Source: Melastoma dodecandrum
Lineage: Eukaryota; Streptophyta; Magnoliopsida; Myrtales; Melastomataceae
Direction of reading: 5' to 3'
NCBI GenBank assembly: GCA_029817715.1
Contig: JARUPY010000385.1
Span: forward strand, 806,001-870,000
Length of the DNA stretch: 64,000 nt
Shown: positions 25,582 through 34,080 of the stretch, one piece after another
How positions within the stretch are numbered: position 1 is the stretch's first letter
Layout: every line of letters begins with the position of its first letter
Translations under genes and position numbers: made by a program
The notes under the pieces: generated by a model
What the model was told of the DNA's origin: nothing
The model's input: the letters and a program-made list of their open reading frames with translations, nothing else
Databases searched by the model: none

Positions 25582-27321
25582 TCAAACCGCCAGCGCCAGT
25601 GCGGCGTCATCCGTGAAGGCGCCGCCGTTAACCACCGCCGGCTCCAGCCCGGCCGCGGCCACCAGCAGATTCTCGGCATAGAACCGCGCGAGCGCGATGC
25701 GCGCGGTATGGGCCGGATCGGTCTCGCCGGCCTTGAGGGCCGCGCTCGCCGCCAGGGCGCTCCGGGCGAGGCAGGCGCCGCCGAGCACCAGACCGAACAG
25801 GCGCAGATACGGGGTCGCGCCGGCCAGGGCCGACTCAGGACGGTTGGAGCTCAGTGCCGCGAGCTGATGGCTCGTCGCCCGGTCGAGGCTTCCGATCCCG
25901 TCCCGCAGCCGCGCCGCCATGTGGCCGAAGGCCGGTTCGCTCGCCTTGAGCAGGCCCTCGGCCGCCCGGCGCATCCAGGCGATCTGCGAGCGGACGGTGG
26001 CACCGCCGTTCAGCGGCAGCTTGCGGGCGGTGAGGTCGATGGCCTGGATGCCGTTGGTGCCCTCGTAGATGCCGAGGATCCGGGCGTCGCGCATGAGCTG
26101 CGCCGCGCCGGTCTCCTCCACGAAGCCCATGCCGCCATGGACCTGCACGCCGAGCGAGGTCACCTCGTTGGCGAGATCCGTCGAGAACGCCTTGGCCACC
26201 GGGGTCAGCAGGGAGGCGCGGTCGAGGGCCGCCTGCCCCTCCGCGTCCTTCGACGCGTCGAGGGCCGCAGCCGTGAGATAGCAGATGCCGCGGGCGGCGG
26301 CCGTGTAGGCCTTCATGGTGAGCAGCATGCGCTGCACGTCCGGATGCGCGACGATCGGACTCGTCGCCTCGGCGGCACCGATGGCCTTCCCCTGCCGGCG
26401 CTCCTGCGCGTAGGCGAGCGCCCGCTGCGTCGCGGCCTCGGCGACGCCGACGCCCTGCAGGCCGACATTGAGGCGGGCCGCGTTCATCATCGTGAACATG
26501 CAGGCCAGCCCCTTGTTCTCCTGGCCGATCAGCCAGCCGGTGGCGCCGCCCTGGTCGCCGAACGCCATGGAGCAGGTCGGCGAGGCGTGGATGCCGAGCT
26601 TGTGCTCGATTCCGGAGCAGCGCAGGTCGTTGCGCGTGCCGTCCGGCAGCACCTTCGGCACGAGGAACAGGGAGATGCCCCGGGTGCCGGCGGGCGCATC
26701 GGGCAGCCGGGCGAGGACCAAGTGGATGATGTTGTCGGCGAGATCATGCTCGCCGTAGGTGATGTAGATCTTGGATCCGGTGATCCGGTAGGTGCCGTCG
26801 CCCGCGCGCTCGGCCCGGCTGCGCAGGAGGGCGAGGTCGGAGCCGGCCTGCGGCTCGGTCAGGTTCATGGTGGCGGGCCATTCGCCCGAGACCAGCTTCT
26901 CGAGGTAGCGCGCCTTCAGATCCTCGGAGCCGTGGGCCGCCAGCGCCTCGATCCCGCCCTGGGTCAGGAGCGGGCAGAGGCCGAAGGCGAGGTTGGCGCC
27001 GTTCCACATCTCGGTGCAGGCGGCCTCGATCAGCTTGGGCAGGCCCTGGCCACCATGGTCGGCCTCGGCCGAGAGCCCGTTCCAGCCGCCCTCCGTGAAG
27101 GTGAGGTACGCCTCCCGCCAGCCCGGCGGGGTGGTGACGCGCCCCTCCGCGAACGGCGTGCCGTGCCGGTCGCCGACGCGGTTGAGCGGCGCGATCACCG
27201 CACCGGCGATCCGCCCGGCCTCGGAGAGGATCGCCTCGGCGTCCTCAGGATCGACCGCCTCGAGCCCGGCCACGTGCCGGAGGGTGAACAGCATCTCCGG
27301 GACTGGCGCGCGGTAGCTCAT
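25582..27321 (-). CDS. Acyl-CoA dehydrogenase, DmdC-like (3-methylmercaptopropionyl-CoA dehydrogenase type)
   Basis: A 579-residue flavoprotein. The N-terminal region begins MSYRAPVPEMLFTLRHVAG, as in the DmdC branch, and is followed by the FAD-binding middle domain (MNLTEPQAGSDLA), the C-terminal helical domain with GGMGFVEETG and IYEGTNGIQAIDL, and an extra C-terminal domain that lengthens this branch beyond standard 380-residue enzymes. DmdC enzymes oxidise methylmercaptopropionyl-CoA during DMSP breakdown, but many relatives act on ordinary or branched acyl-CoAs. It heads an operon with the hydratase and SDR. Confidence 0.85.
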   Translation of the reverse strand: MSYRAPVPEMLFTLRHVAGLEAVDPEDAEAILSEAGRIAGAVIAPLNRVGDRHGTPFAEGRVTTPPGWREAYLTFTEGGWNGLSAEADHGGQGLPKLIEAACTEMWNGANLAFGLCPLLTQGGIEALAAHGSEDLKARYLEKLVSGEWPATMNLTEPQAGSDLALLRSRAERAGDGTYRITGSKIYITYGEHDLADNIIHLVLARLPDAPAGTRGISLFLVPKVLPDGTRNDLRCSGIEHKLGIHASPTCSMAFGDQGGATGWLIGQENKGLACMFTMMNAARLNVGLQGVGVAEAATQRALAYAQERRQGKAIGAAEATSPIVAHPDVQRMLLTMKAYTAAARGICYLTAAALDASKDAEGQAALDRASLLTPVAKAFSTDLANEVTSLGVQVHGGMGFVEETGAAQLMRDARILGIYEGTNGIQAIDLTARKLPLNGGATVRSQIAWMRRAAEGLLKASEPAFGHMAARLRDGIGSLDRATSHQLAALSSNRPESALAGATPYLRLFGLVLGGACLARSALAASAALKAGETDPAHTARIALARFYAENLLVAAAGLEPAVVNGGAFTDDAALALAV

Positions 27322-27456
27322 GTCGATCCTCCCTGGACGGCGGCCCGCCCGTTCGAGCGGGTGCGGGTTTGACCGCGCCCGCGTCCCGGGTCTACGGCGG
27401 CCCCAGCATAGGCGCGCGCGGTCCGCGCGGCCATCATTCCGAAGACGGCTTCCCCC

Positions 27457-28455
27457 ATGAACGATCCCGGGTCAACGGTCCCGGCCGCGACCCGGCGGCT
27501 GCCCCCCGACGCAGACGGCCTCGCCGAGGCCGCCGCGCTCCTGCGGGCGGGCGCTGTCGTGGCCTTCCCGACCGAGACGGTCTACGGCCTCGGGGCGGAC
27601 GCGACCGATCCTGCCGCGGTGGCGGGGATCTTCGCCGCCAAGGAGCGGCCACGCTTCAACCCGTTGATCTCGCATCTGCCGGATCTGGCGGCGGCCCTGC
27701 CGGAGGGCGTGTTCGACGCGCAGGCGCGCCGGCTCGCCGAGGCCTTCTGGCCGGGCCCCCTCACCCTGGTGGTGCCGGCCCATCCGGACACACGCATCAG
27801 CGACCTCGCCCGGGCCGGGCTACCGAGCGTCGCCCTGCGGGTGCCGGCGCATCCCCTGGCGCGGGCCCTCCTGTCCGCGGTCGGGCGGCCGGTGGCCGCG
27901 CCCTCGGCCAACCGCTCGGGCCGGGTCAGCCCGACCCGGGCGGACCATGTCGTCGCCGACCTCGCGGGTCGGATCGCCGCGGTGCTCGAGGCCGGCGACA
28001 CGCCGGTGGGCGTCGAGTCCACGGTCCTGGCCTGCCTCGGCGGCCCGCCGCGCCTGTTGCGGCCCGGCGGGATCACCCGAGCGGCGTTGCGCGCGGTCCT
28101 GGGTCTCGATCCGGCGGCGCCCGACCCGGCGGATGCCGACCGGCCGGTGGGACCCGGCATGCTCGCCTCGCACTACGCCCCCCGGGCGCGGGTCCGCCTC
28201 GATGCGGCGCGTGTCGAGCCCGACGAGGCGGTGCTGCTGTTCGGACCGGAACGCCCCCCGGGCCATGATCGGGCCCGGACCGCGCTGAATCTCAGCCCGT
28301 CAGGCGATCTGGCCGAGGCGGCGTCCCGCCTGTTCGGGGCGCTGCGCGACCTCGACGCGTCGGGGGCCGACACGATCGCGGTGGCGCCGATCCCGGCGGA
28401 GGGGCTCGGCGAGGCGATCCGCGACCGCCTGGCCCGGGCCGCCGCACCGCGCTGA
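27457..28455 (+). CDS. sua5: L-threonylcarbamoyladenylate synthase, long (Sua5) form
   Basis: A 332-residue enzyme for the first step of tRNA t6A37 modification: it makes threonylcarbamoyl-AMP from threonine, bicarbonate and ATP. The YrdC fold (about residues 15-205) has FPTETVYGLGADA and RFNPLISHLPDL. The extra C-terminal Sua5 domain starts after about residue 240 (MLASHYAPRARV). The length fits Sua5, not the short TsaC. Two terminators follow the stop. Confidence 0.94.
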   Translation: MNDPGSTVPAATRRLPPDADGLAEAAALLRAGAVVAFPTETVYGLGADATDPAAVAGIFAAKERPRFNPLISHLPDLAAALPEGVFDAQARRLAEAFWPGPLTLVVPAHPDTRISDLARAGLPSVALRVPAHPLARALLSAVGRPVAAPSANRSGRVSPTRADHVVADLAGRIAAVLEAGDTPVGVESTVLACLGGPPRLLRPGGITRAALRAVLGLDPAAPDPADADRPVGPGMLASHYAPRARVRLDAARVEPDEAVLLFGPERPPGHDRARTALNLSPSGDLAEAASRLFGALRDLDASGADTIAVAPIPAEGLGEAIRDRLARAAAPR

Positions 28456-28593
28456 CGGCGGAGATTTTTTCAGTGCCTGGGGAACAGAACTTGAGCCCAT
28501 CCGTTTACTGATCACGAAGGCCTTCTCAGCCCCCAATGGCCTTTTTCCTTTCAGGCTCGGAGCAATCCGAGCCTTTTTTCTTGGCCAAAATCC
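28456..28593 (+). ncRNA. Possible short transcript ending in two terminators, between sua5 and wrbA
   Basis: This 138-base gap is less GC-rich than the surrounding genes. It ends with AAGGCC...GGCCTTTTTC (28517-28546) and the strong hairpin GGCTCGGA-GCAA-TCCGAGCC followed by TTTTTT (28554-28579). The stretch GGAACAGAACTTGAGCCC near 28480 is not explained by either gene. A small RNA is possible, but a plain sua5 3' end with two terminators would look the same. Confidence 0.25.
28554..28579 (+). terminator. Rho-independent terminator between convergent sua5 and wrbA
   Basis: A perfect 8-base stem GGCTCGGA / TCCGAGCC with a GCAA loop, then six T. On this strand it ends the sua5 transcript. Confidence 0.92.
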
Positions 28594-29190
28594 TCAGGCC
28601 AGCTTGGCCGCAATGCCAGCCACGTGCCGCCCCTGGAAGCGGGCGCCCTCCAGTTCCACGACGCTCGGCTGGCGCGAGCCGTCGCCATCCGCGATCGTGC
28701 TGGCGCCGTAGGGGGTGCCGCCCTTCACTGCTTCAACGCCGCCCTGCCCCTGGAAGCTGTAAGGCAGCCCGACCACCACCATCCCGTGGTGGAACAGAAC
28801 GGTGTGGAAACTCGTCAGGGTCGTCTCCTGGCCGCCGTGCTGTGAGGCCGTCGAGGTGAACACCGAGCCCACCTTCCCGACCAGCGCGCCCTTCATCCAG
28901 AGTCCGCCGGTCTGGTCGATGAACTGCTTCATCTGCGAGGCCATGTTGCCGTAGCGGGTCGGGGTGCCGAAGATGATGGCGTCGTAAGCGGCGAGTTCAT
29001 CGACGGTGGCGATCGGGGCGGCCTGATCGAGCTTGAAATGGTTCTGCCGGGCGACCTCCTCGGGCACCAACTCGGGCACGCGCTTCACCACCACGTCGGC
29101 CCCAGCTTCGCGGGCGCCCTCTGCGACGGCGTAGGCCATCTGCTCCACGTGTCCGTAGGTCGAGTAGTACAGCACCAGAACCTTGGCCAT
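28594..29190 (-). CDS. wrbA: NAD(P)H:quinone oxidoreductase WrbA
   Basis: A 198-residue flavodoxin-like enzyme ([19 protein letters not shown]; phosphate-binding loop YSTYGH at about residues 9-14; [28 protein letters not shown]). WrbA reduces quinones by two electrons using FMN and protects against redox cycling. The ATG at 29190 follows GGAG at eight bases. It is divergent from a LysR-type regulator whose likely binding sites lie between them, so control by that regulator is plausible. Confidence 0.94.
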   Translation of the reverse strand: MAKVLVLYYSTYGHVEQMAYAVAEGAREAGADVVVKRVPELVPEEVARQNHFKLDQAAPIATVDELAAYDAIIFGTPTRYGNMASQMKQFIDQTGGLWMKGALVGKVGSVFTSTASQHGGQETTLTSFHTVLFHHGMVVVGLPYSFQGQGGVEAVKGGTPYGASTIADGDGSRQPSVVELEGARFQGRHVAGIAAKLA

Positions 29191-29272
29191 GCGACGATCT
29201 CCAGGGTGGGTCTCGGGCGGCCGACCGAATCGTCGGGCGGCGCGGTGCTGACACATGCCCGGTTTCGACCCT

Positions 29273-29320
29273 TGCAAGAATGCCTTCCGCTGCAAGAATG
29301 GGTTTGCGCATTTGCAAGGA
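29273..29320. promoter_or_regulatory. Direct repeats in the wrbA-lysR intergenic region
   Basis: TGCAAGAATG occurs at 29273-29282 and 29291-29300 (18 bases apart), and a third TTTGCAAGGA ends at 29320, overlapping the regulator's ribosome binding site (AAGGAG). The first copy sits in the palindrome CTTGCAAG. These are good candidates for binding sites of the adjacent LysR regulator. Confidence 0.5.
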
Positions 29321-29327
29321 GCTCGGC

Positions 29328-30200
29328 GTGGCACTCGATTGGGACGCCTTTCGCCTCGTCAAGGCGGTGGCCGATCGGGGCGGCCTGACGGCAGCTGCGG
29401 GCGATCTGGGAATCAACCCCTCCACCGCCTTCCGGCGCCTGGGTACCCTGGAAGCGCATCTCGACGTTCGCCTGTTCGAGCGCCTGCGGACCGGCTACGT
29501 GCCGACGGCGGCCGGACACGCGATGATCGCGGCGGCCACGCGGATCGAGACGGACGTCACGGATTTCGCGCGCTCGGTGGCGGGCCTGGGGGAAACGCCG
29601 TCCGGCGAATTGCGGGTGACCGCACCGGCCAACTTCGCGACCGGCCTGCTCATGCCGATCCTCATGGCCTTCCGGGCGCGGTACCCGAAGATCCACCTCA
29701 ACCTGATCCTCGCCGAGGCGGCGCTCAACCTGTCGCGCCGGGATGCCGACGTGGCGATCCGAGCGAGCCGCGACCCGAACGAGACTCTGGTCGGGCGCCG
29801 GCTCAGCGGCATCGCCTGGGCGGTCTACGGTCAGGCCGGGCGGGATTACGGCGACCTCGGCCGGGAGACCTGGGTCAGCCCCGGCCCGACGGTGGCGGGC
29901 GGCCTGCTGGCGCGCTTCGTGGAGGCGCGGGCCGCACCCGAGCGCATCGTCCTGTGGATCAACACGGTGACGGGGCTCGACGCGGCGGTGGCCGCCGGCG
30001 TCGGGATCGGCCCGCTGCCCTGCTTCGGGGCGGACGCCGATCCGTCCCTGCGCCGGCTATCGGGGCCGCATCCGGAACTCGGGGTCGACCTCTGGGTGCT
30101 GACGCATCCGGACCTGCGCCATGCGGCCCGGGTACGCGTCTTCATGGAGCACATGGCGGACGCGATTCTGCCCCTGCGGCCGCGCTTCGAGGGGGTGTGA
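29328..30200 (+). CDS. LysR-family transcriptional regulator
   Basis: About 290 residues. The N-terminal winged helix-turn-helix ([36 protein letters not shown], in two parts, residues about 3-60) is followed by the periplasmic-binding-like effector domain ([17 protein letters not shown] through [11 protein letters not shown]). It belongs to the group of LysR proteins often located beside WrbA or NAD(P)H quinone reductase genes. A GTG at 29328 with AAGGAG six bases upstream is preferred to the ATG at 29280, which would add 16 residues before the family start. Confidence 0.9.
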   Translation: MALDWDAFRLVKAVADRGGLTAAAGDLGINPSTAFRRLGTLEAHLDVRLFERLRTGYVPTAAGHAMIAAATRIETDVTDFARSVAGLGETPSGELRVTAPANFATGLLMPILMAFRARYPKIHLNLILAEAALNLSRRDADVAIRASRDPNETLVGRRLSGIAWAVYGQAGRDYGDLGRETWVSPGPTVAGGLLARFVEARAAPERIVLWINTVTGLDAAVAAGVGIGPLPCFGADADPSLRRLSGPHPELGVDLWVLTHPDLRHAARVRVFMEHMADAILPLRPRFEGV

Positions 30201-30207
30201 GCGCGCC

Positions 30208-30681
30208 TCAGCGGATCTCCACCACCTCGACCTCGTGGCCGTTCACCTCGACCACGTCGCCCACTGTCTTGCCGGTGATCGCCCGGGCGAGCGGCGCCAC
30301 GTAGGAAATCGAGCCCTTGTGCGGATCGGCCTCATCCTCTCCGACGATGCGGAAGGTCTGCCGGATCTCCTTGCCGGAATCGTCCTCGCGCAGCACCGTG
30401 ACGGTCGAGCCGAACTGCACGGTGTCGCCGCCCTTCGGCTCCACGAGCTGCGCGGTGTTCTTGCGCGCGGCCCAGTAGCGCAAGTCCCGTCCGATCCGGG
30501 AATCCTCCGCCTTGTCGGTCGGATCGAGCGACGCGACCTCCTTTTCGAGGCGCGCGACCTCGGCCTCGATCTGGGCCAAGCCCTTCGGGGTCACGAAGTT
30601 GGTATGCGGCGAGATCGGCCGATCAGGCAGGTTCTCGAACGCTTCCCCGCCCTCGGGTTCTTTGACGAATGCAACGCTCAT
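30208..30681 (-). CDS. GreA/GreB-family transcription elongation factor
   Basis: A 157-residue protein. The N-terminal coiled coil (FVTPKGLAQIEAEVARLEKEV, about residues 29-50) and the C-terminal FKBP-like domain (YVAPLARAITGKTVGDVVEV) are those of Gre factors, which insert into the RNA polymerase channel and restart stalled transcription by stimulating RNA cleavage. The N-terminal extension of about 25 residues and the PHTNFVTPKGL start are typical of the shorter relatives beside GreA and GreB. I cannot tell GreA from GreB by eye. It may also be an Rnk-like protein. Confidence 0.8.
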   Translation of the reverse strand: MSVAFVKEPEGGEAFENLPDRPISPHTNFVTPKGLAQIEAEVARLEKEVASLDPTDKAEDSRIGRDLRYWAARKNTAQLVEPKGGDTVQFGSTVTVLREDDSGKEIRQTFRIVGEDEADPHKGSISYVAPLARAITGKTVGDVVEVNGHEVEVVEIR

Positions 30682-30729
30682 GAAGACTGAAACCGGAATG
30701 CTGGGGCGTAGGTTCCGGGCGCGGTGATG

Positions 30730-31716
30730 CTACCCCACCTCGACAACAGTCCGCCCCCGCACCTTCCCCGCCAAAATCTCCTCGCCGAGCCGGCCCACCT
30801 CCTCCAGGCGGACCGTGCTGGTCATGGTCGCGAGCTTGGTCAGATCGAGGTCGCGGGCGAGCCGGGCCCAGGCCTCGCGCCGCTTCGGCTGCGGGGTGGT
30901 GACGCTGTTGATGCCGAGCAGCGAGACGCCGCGCAGGATGAACGGGGCCACCGAGGTCGGCAGGTCCATGCCCTGCGCGAGACCGCAGGCCGCCACCGCG
31001 CCGTCGGCCCGGGTCATGGCCAGCACGTTGGCGAGCGTCGTGGAGCCGACCGCGTCGACGCCGGCCGCCCAGCGCTCCTTGCCGAGCGGCTTGCCGGGCT
31101 TCGACAGCTCCGCCCGGTCGAGGATCTCGGCTGCGCCGAGCCCCTTCAGGTAGTCCGCCTCGCCGTCCCGGCCCGTGGAGGCGATGACGTGCCAGCCCGC
31201 CCGCGCGAGCAGGGCCACCGCCACCGACCCGACGCCGCCCGAGGCGCCGGTGACGATCACCGGGCCGTGGGCGGGCGTCACCCCGTGGGCGTCGAGCGCC
31301 ATGCAGCACAGCATCGCGGTGTAGCCCGCGGTGCCGATCGCCATGGCCTGTTCGGGGGCGAGCCCCTGGGGCAGCGGCACCAGCCAGTCGCCCTTCACCC
31401 GGGCGCGCTGCGCGTAGGCGCCGAGATGCGTCTCGCCGACGCCCCAGCCTGTGAGGACCACGGCGTCGCCCGGCTTGTATTCGGGATGGTCCGAGCGCTC
31501 GACGATCCCCGAGAAATCGATCCCGGGGATCATCGGGAAGCGGCGCACCACCGGCGACGTCCCGGTAAGCGCGAGGCCGTCCTTGTAGTTCAGGGTCGAG
31601 TGCGTCACCCGTACGGTGACGTCGCCGTCCATCAGGTTGGCCTCGTCGAAATCCCGGAACGCGAGGCTCTGGCCGGCCTCACCCTTCTCGACCACCCAGG
31701 CCTTGAACGTCCCCAT
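30730..31716 (-). CDS. acuI: AcuI/YhdH-type acryloyl-CoA reductase (MDR family)
   Basis: A 328-residue NADPH-dependent oxidoreductase of the MDR family, quinone oxidoreductase-like: NYKDGLALTGTSPVVRRFPM, IPGIDFSG, VIVTGASGGVGSVAVALLA (cofactor loop, about residues 151-170), and a C-terminal TVVEVG end. This branch (YhdH/AcuI) reduces acryloyl-CoA, which arises from DMSP or from 3-hydroxypropionate metabolism. A ribosome binding site GGAGGTG precedes the ATG at 31716. Together with the DmdC-like dehydrogenase 4 kb away it hints at acryloyl-CoA metabolism, which is inference. Confidence 0.88.
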   Translation of the reverse strand: MGTFKAWVVEKGEAGQSLAFRDFDEANLMDGDVTVRVTHSTLNYKDGLALTGTSPVVRRFPMIPGIDFSGIVERSDHPEYKPGDAVVLTGWGVGETHLGAYAQRARVKGDWLVPLPQGLAPEQAMAIGTAGYTAMLCCMALDAHGVTPAHGPVIVTGASGGVGSVAVALLARAGWHVIASTGRDGEADYLKGLGAAEILDRAELSKPGKPLGKERWAAGVDAVGSTTLANVLAMTRADGAVAACGLAQGMDLPTSVAPFILRGVSLLGINSVTTPQPKRREAWARLARDLDLTKLATMTSTVRLEEVGRLGEEILAGKVRGRTVVEVG

Positions 31717-31783
31717 CGTCACCTCCCACGTTTCGCGGTGAGGTGTCGCCGGGCCGCCCGGAATCAAGACGGCCGCTTTGGGA

Positions 31784-32368
31784 TCAGTATCCCTCGTACT
31801 GGCTGCCGTAGCTGAAGCCGAGGGCGACGCCGATATCCGACGAGCTGGCGCCGGTGATGCCGAACGCATCCGGGATCGAGCCGACCAGCGGGCCGCCATA
31901 ACCGGCGCCGTAGCCGCCGTAGCCGCCGCCGACCGGCACCCAGCCCGCCCGCGCCGGGGCCACCTGCACCCGGCGGCTGACGCTGGCATATTCCGGCGGG
32001 ATCGTCTCGGGGATCGACTGGGCGGGGCGGACCACCACGGTCCGGGTGCGCAATGCGAAGCGCGGCGGCGTGGTGATCCAGCAGCCGATCAGCTCGCCGC
32101 CGGGGCCGCGGCTCGTCTGCCAGAACCGGCCGCCCGGCGAGACCATCACGTTCTCCGTGACGGTGTCGTAGACCGGCGGGACGGCGCGGTAGACGGTGCG
32201 CGACGGGCGCACCAGCACGGTCTCCTGCACGGTGTCGTAGACCGGCGGCGCGACCACGCGGCGGTAGCATTCGCTGCCGTAGCAGCCTCCGGCCTCGGCG
32301 GGTGCGGCGAACATCAGGCCACCGACAGCGGCGGCGAGCAATGCGGAGCGGGCGACCGGCGCGGTCAT
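31784..32368 (-). CDS. Secreted protein with PPVYDTV repeats, unknown function
   Basis: A 194-residue exported protein. After a signal peptide (SALLAAAVGGLMFAAPAEA) come two copies of a PPVYDTVxExV pattern (about residues 40 and 64), a Cys-containing stretch (GCYGSECYRRVV near the start), and a Gly/Tyr-rich C-terminus (GGGYGGYGAGYGG). Such proteins are common in Methylobacterium and have no known function. AGAGGAT precedes the ATG at 32368. It lies in its own transcription unit. Confidence 0.65.
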   Translation of the reverse strand: MTAPVARSALLAAAVGGLMFAAPAEAGGCYGSECYRRVVAPPVYDTVQETVLVRPSRTVYRAVPPVYDTVTENVMVSPGGRFWQTSRGPGGELIGCWITTPPRFALRTRTVVVRPAQSIPETIPPEYASVSRRVQVAPARAGWVPVGGGYGGYGAGYGGPLVGSIPDAFGITGASSSDIGVALGFSYGSQYEGY

Positions 32369-32582
32369 GGAAATCCTCTGGTACGCTAAACAGCGAGACG
32401 CCGCGCGACGGCAGCGCTCGTCTCGACGCATCAGAGGCCAGACTCGTTGCCTGACGCGCAAGCATTATCGAAAACGACGGTAAAATTAACCCTTGGTTTC
32501 GACTGCTTAGACGTCGCCTACCTAGGTAGAATGCTCAGCTTATTCGACATCTTTCATTGTGAAATCCGGCTCCCGGCCGGGG
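32369..32582. other. AT-rich gap before the secreted PPVYDTV gene and downstream of the hydrolase
   Basis: No gene. The segment 32461-32565 is clearly less GC-rich than its surroundings (ATTATCGAAAACGACGG, TACCTAGGTA, TTATTCGACATCTTTC) and contains the palindrome TACCTAGGTA at about 32520-32529. It is a likely promoter region for the minus-strand gene. Confidence 0.4.
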
Positions 32583-33767
32583 TCAGGTCTGGCCCGCCTT
32601 GAGCTGGTAGAAGATGTGTCGGCCGATGACGTCCATCTTGCGCAGGCGTCGCGCCCAGCCGGGCCGGACGTAGTCGGCGTGGTAATGGGTGGCGGCGCCG
32701 ACCTCCGCGAGATAGGTCCGGCCCTCGATCACCGAGCGGGCGATGCGGGTGGCGGATTCCCAGGCGCCGGCATCGGTGATGCGCAGCGACTTGCCCTCGC
32801 AGGCGAAGGAGAACTGGCAGCCCATGTAGTGGTGCCGGTTCTGGTAGACGACGCCGCAGACACTCGCCGGATAGAGACCGCTCTTCACCCGGTTCAGCAC
32901 CACCTGGGCGACGGCGGCCTGACCGGCCTCGGGCTCGCTGCGGGCCTCGAAATACACCGCCTCCGACAGGCAGCGCTGCTCCTTGTCGAGGGATTCGGGA
33001 TCGATCAGATCGGCGTAGCGGCGCCGCGCATCCTCCGGGACCGGCTGGGCGCTGTCGGGGCGCTCGGTGCGGATCGCGAAATCGGGCAGCGCGAGGCTCG
33101 CTGCGGCGACCTCGACCGGGATCGCGTCCGCGGGGGCCGGGGTGGTGGACGACAGGGCGACGGCGCGGGGCACCGGCGGGGTCGAGCCGTCGAAGCGGGC
33201 GGGGTCGCCGTCCTCGGTCAGGTCAGCGGTGCCCGCGCCGGTGGACGCGGCGCTGCCGGAGCCGGTGGTCAGGCCGAGATCGGGCACGGGCAGGAACGTG
33301 GCTTCCGGCTCGGAGTCCGGATCCCAGACAGCGGAGCCTTGCGTGAGCACGCCGGTGACGCTGCCGGTGACGTCGCCGAACACCAGGGCGGCGCCGGTCT
33401 CGCGGAGGTTCACGGCGCGGCGGGCGAAGCTTTCGGCCGGCGGCCGGGACGGGTTGCCCTTGCCCGCCCGCTGCACCACCGGGAAGACATGCGCGCCGGT
33501 CTTGAACACCGCCCGGGGCGGTTCATCGCCGAGGCGGCGCAGGGCGGATCCGATCAGGACGGTGCCGGGCGGAAGCGGCGGCACGGTGTCGGCATCGATC
33601 AGGCCCAGACGGCTCGATCCGAGGGCATTCTCCGTGCCGGCATCGGCCGTGAACGACACCAGCAGGCCGAGGCCGACCATCCAGGGCGTCAGCGCCGCAG
33701 AGAGCCAGCGCAGGCTCGATTCCCGTCCTCGTCTCGTGCCCACGACGCCAGACCCGCACTCACGCAC
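32583..33767 (-). CDS. SleB-type cell wall hydrolase with N-terminal membrane anchor
   Basis: A 394-residue envelope protein. An N-terminal hydrophobic segment (LTPWMVGLGLLVSFTADA, about residues 27-44) anchors or exports it. A long low-complexity region of Ser, Pro, Thr and Ala follows, and the last 130 residues are a Hydrolase_2/SleB domain: SEAVYFEARSEPEAGQAAVA, RVKSGLYPASVCGVVYQN and GAATHYHADYV, with catalytic Glu residues in the first motif. SleB-like enzymes are lytic transglycosylases or amidases acting on peptidoglycan. The start is a GTG at 33767. Confidence 0.82.
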   Translation of the reverse strand: MRECGSGVVGTRRGRESSLRWLSAALTPWMVGLGLLVSFTADAGTENALGSSRLGLIDADTVPPLPPGTVLIGSALRRLGDEPPRAVFKTGAHVFPVVQRAGKGNPSRPPAESFARRAVNLRETGAALVFGDVTGSVTGVLTQGSAVWDPDSEPEATFLPVPDLGLTTGSGSAASTGAGTADLTEDGDPARFDGSTPPVPRAVALSSTTPAPADAIPVEVAAASLALPDFAIRTERPDSAQPVPEDARRRYADLIDPESLDKEQRCLSEAVYFEARSEPEAGQAAVAQVVLNRVKSGLYPASVCGVVYQNRHHYMGCQFSFACEGKSLRITDAGAWESATRIARSVIEGRTYLAEVGAATHYHADYVRPGWARRLRKMDVIGRHIFYQLKAGQT

Positions 33768-34080
33768 CCGAACCGGCCCGATCCTCCCCGTTTCCAGGGT
33801 GTTTCTGGGGCCGCTCAGGATTTATCGCGCGGCATGGTTGAGCCGCCGTTAAGGCGGCAGACGATGCCGCATGACCGCGCGGATGGTCGTCCCCTCCCCG
33901 GCAGTCGTTCCGGGGCCGCGGAGCGGAGCCCGGATTCCGGACCCGCCGCGTCAAGATCCTGCACGGACAGTGATTCTGGGTTCCGGGCTCGCCTGCGGCG
34001 CCCCGGAATGACGGCCGGTGCGGCCACGAAAAAGGGCGGCCCGAAGGCCGCCCTCTCTCATCACAGTCCGGCCGGCAGCC
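33768..34080. repeat. Gap between hydrolase and rpoC with palindromic repeat family B
   Basis: No gene. Positions 33903-34013 hold a long inverted repeat: TCGTTCCGGGGCCGCGG, GAGCCCGGATTCCGG on one side and TTCTGGGTTCCGGGCTCG, CGGCGCCCCGGAATGACG on the other. Such CATTCCGGGGCG elements are a recurrent intergenic family in Methylobacterium and related genera. The rpoC terminator is just beyond. Confidence 0.75.
34029..34053 (-). terminator. Rho-independent terminator of the rpl-rpo operon
   Basis: On the minus strand, GGGCGGCC-TTCG-GGCCGCCC is followed by TTTTT. It lies 27 bases after the rpoC stop, the operon end. Confidence 0.9.
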
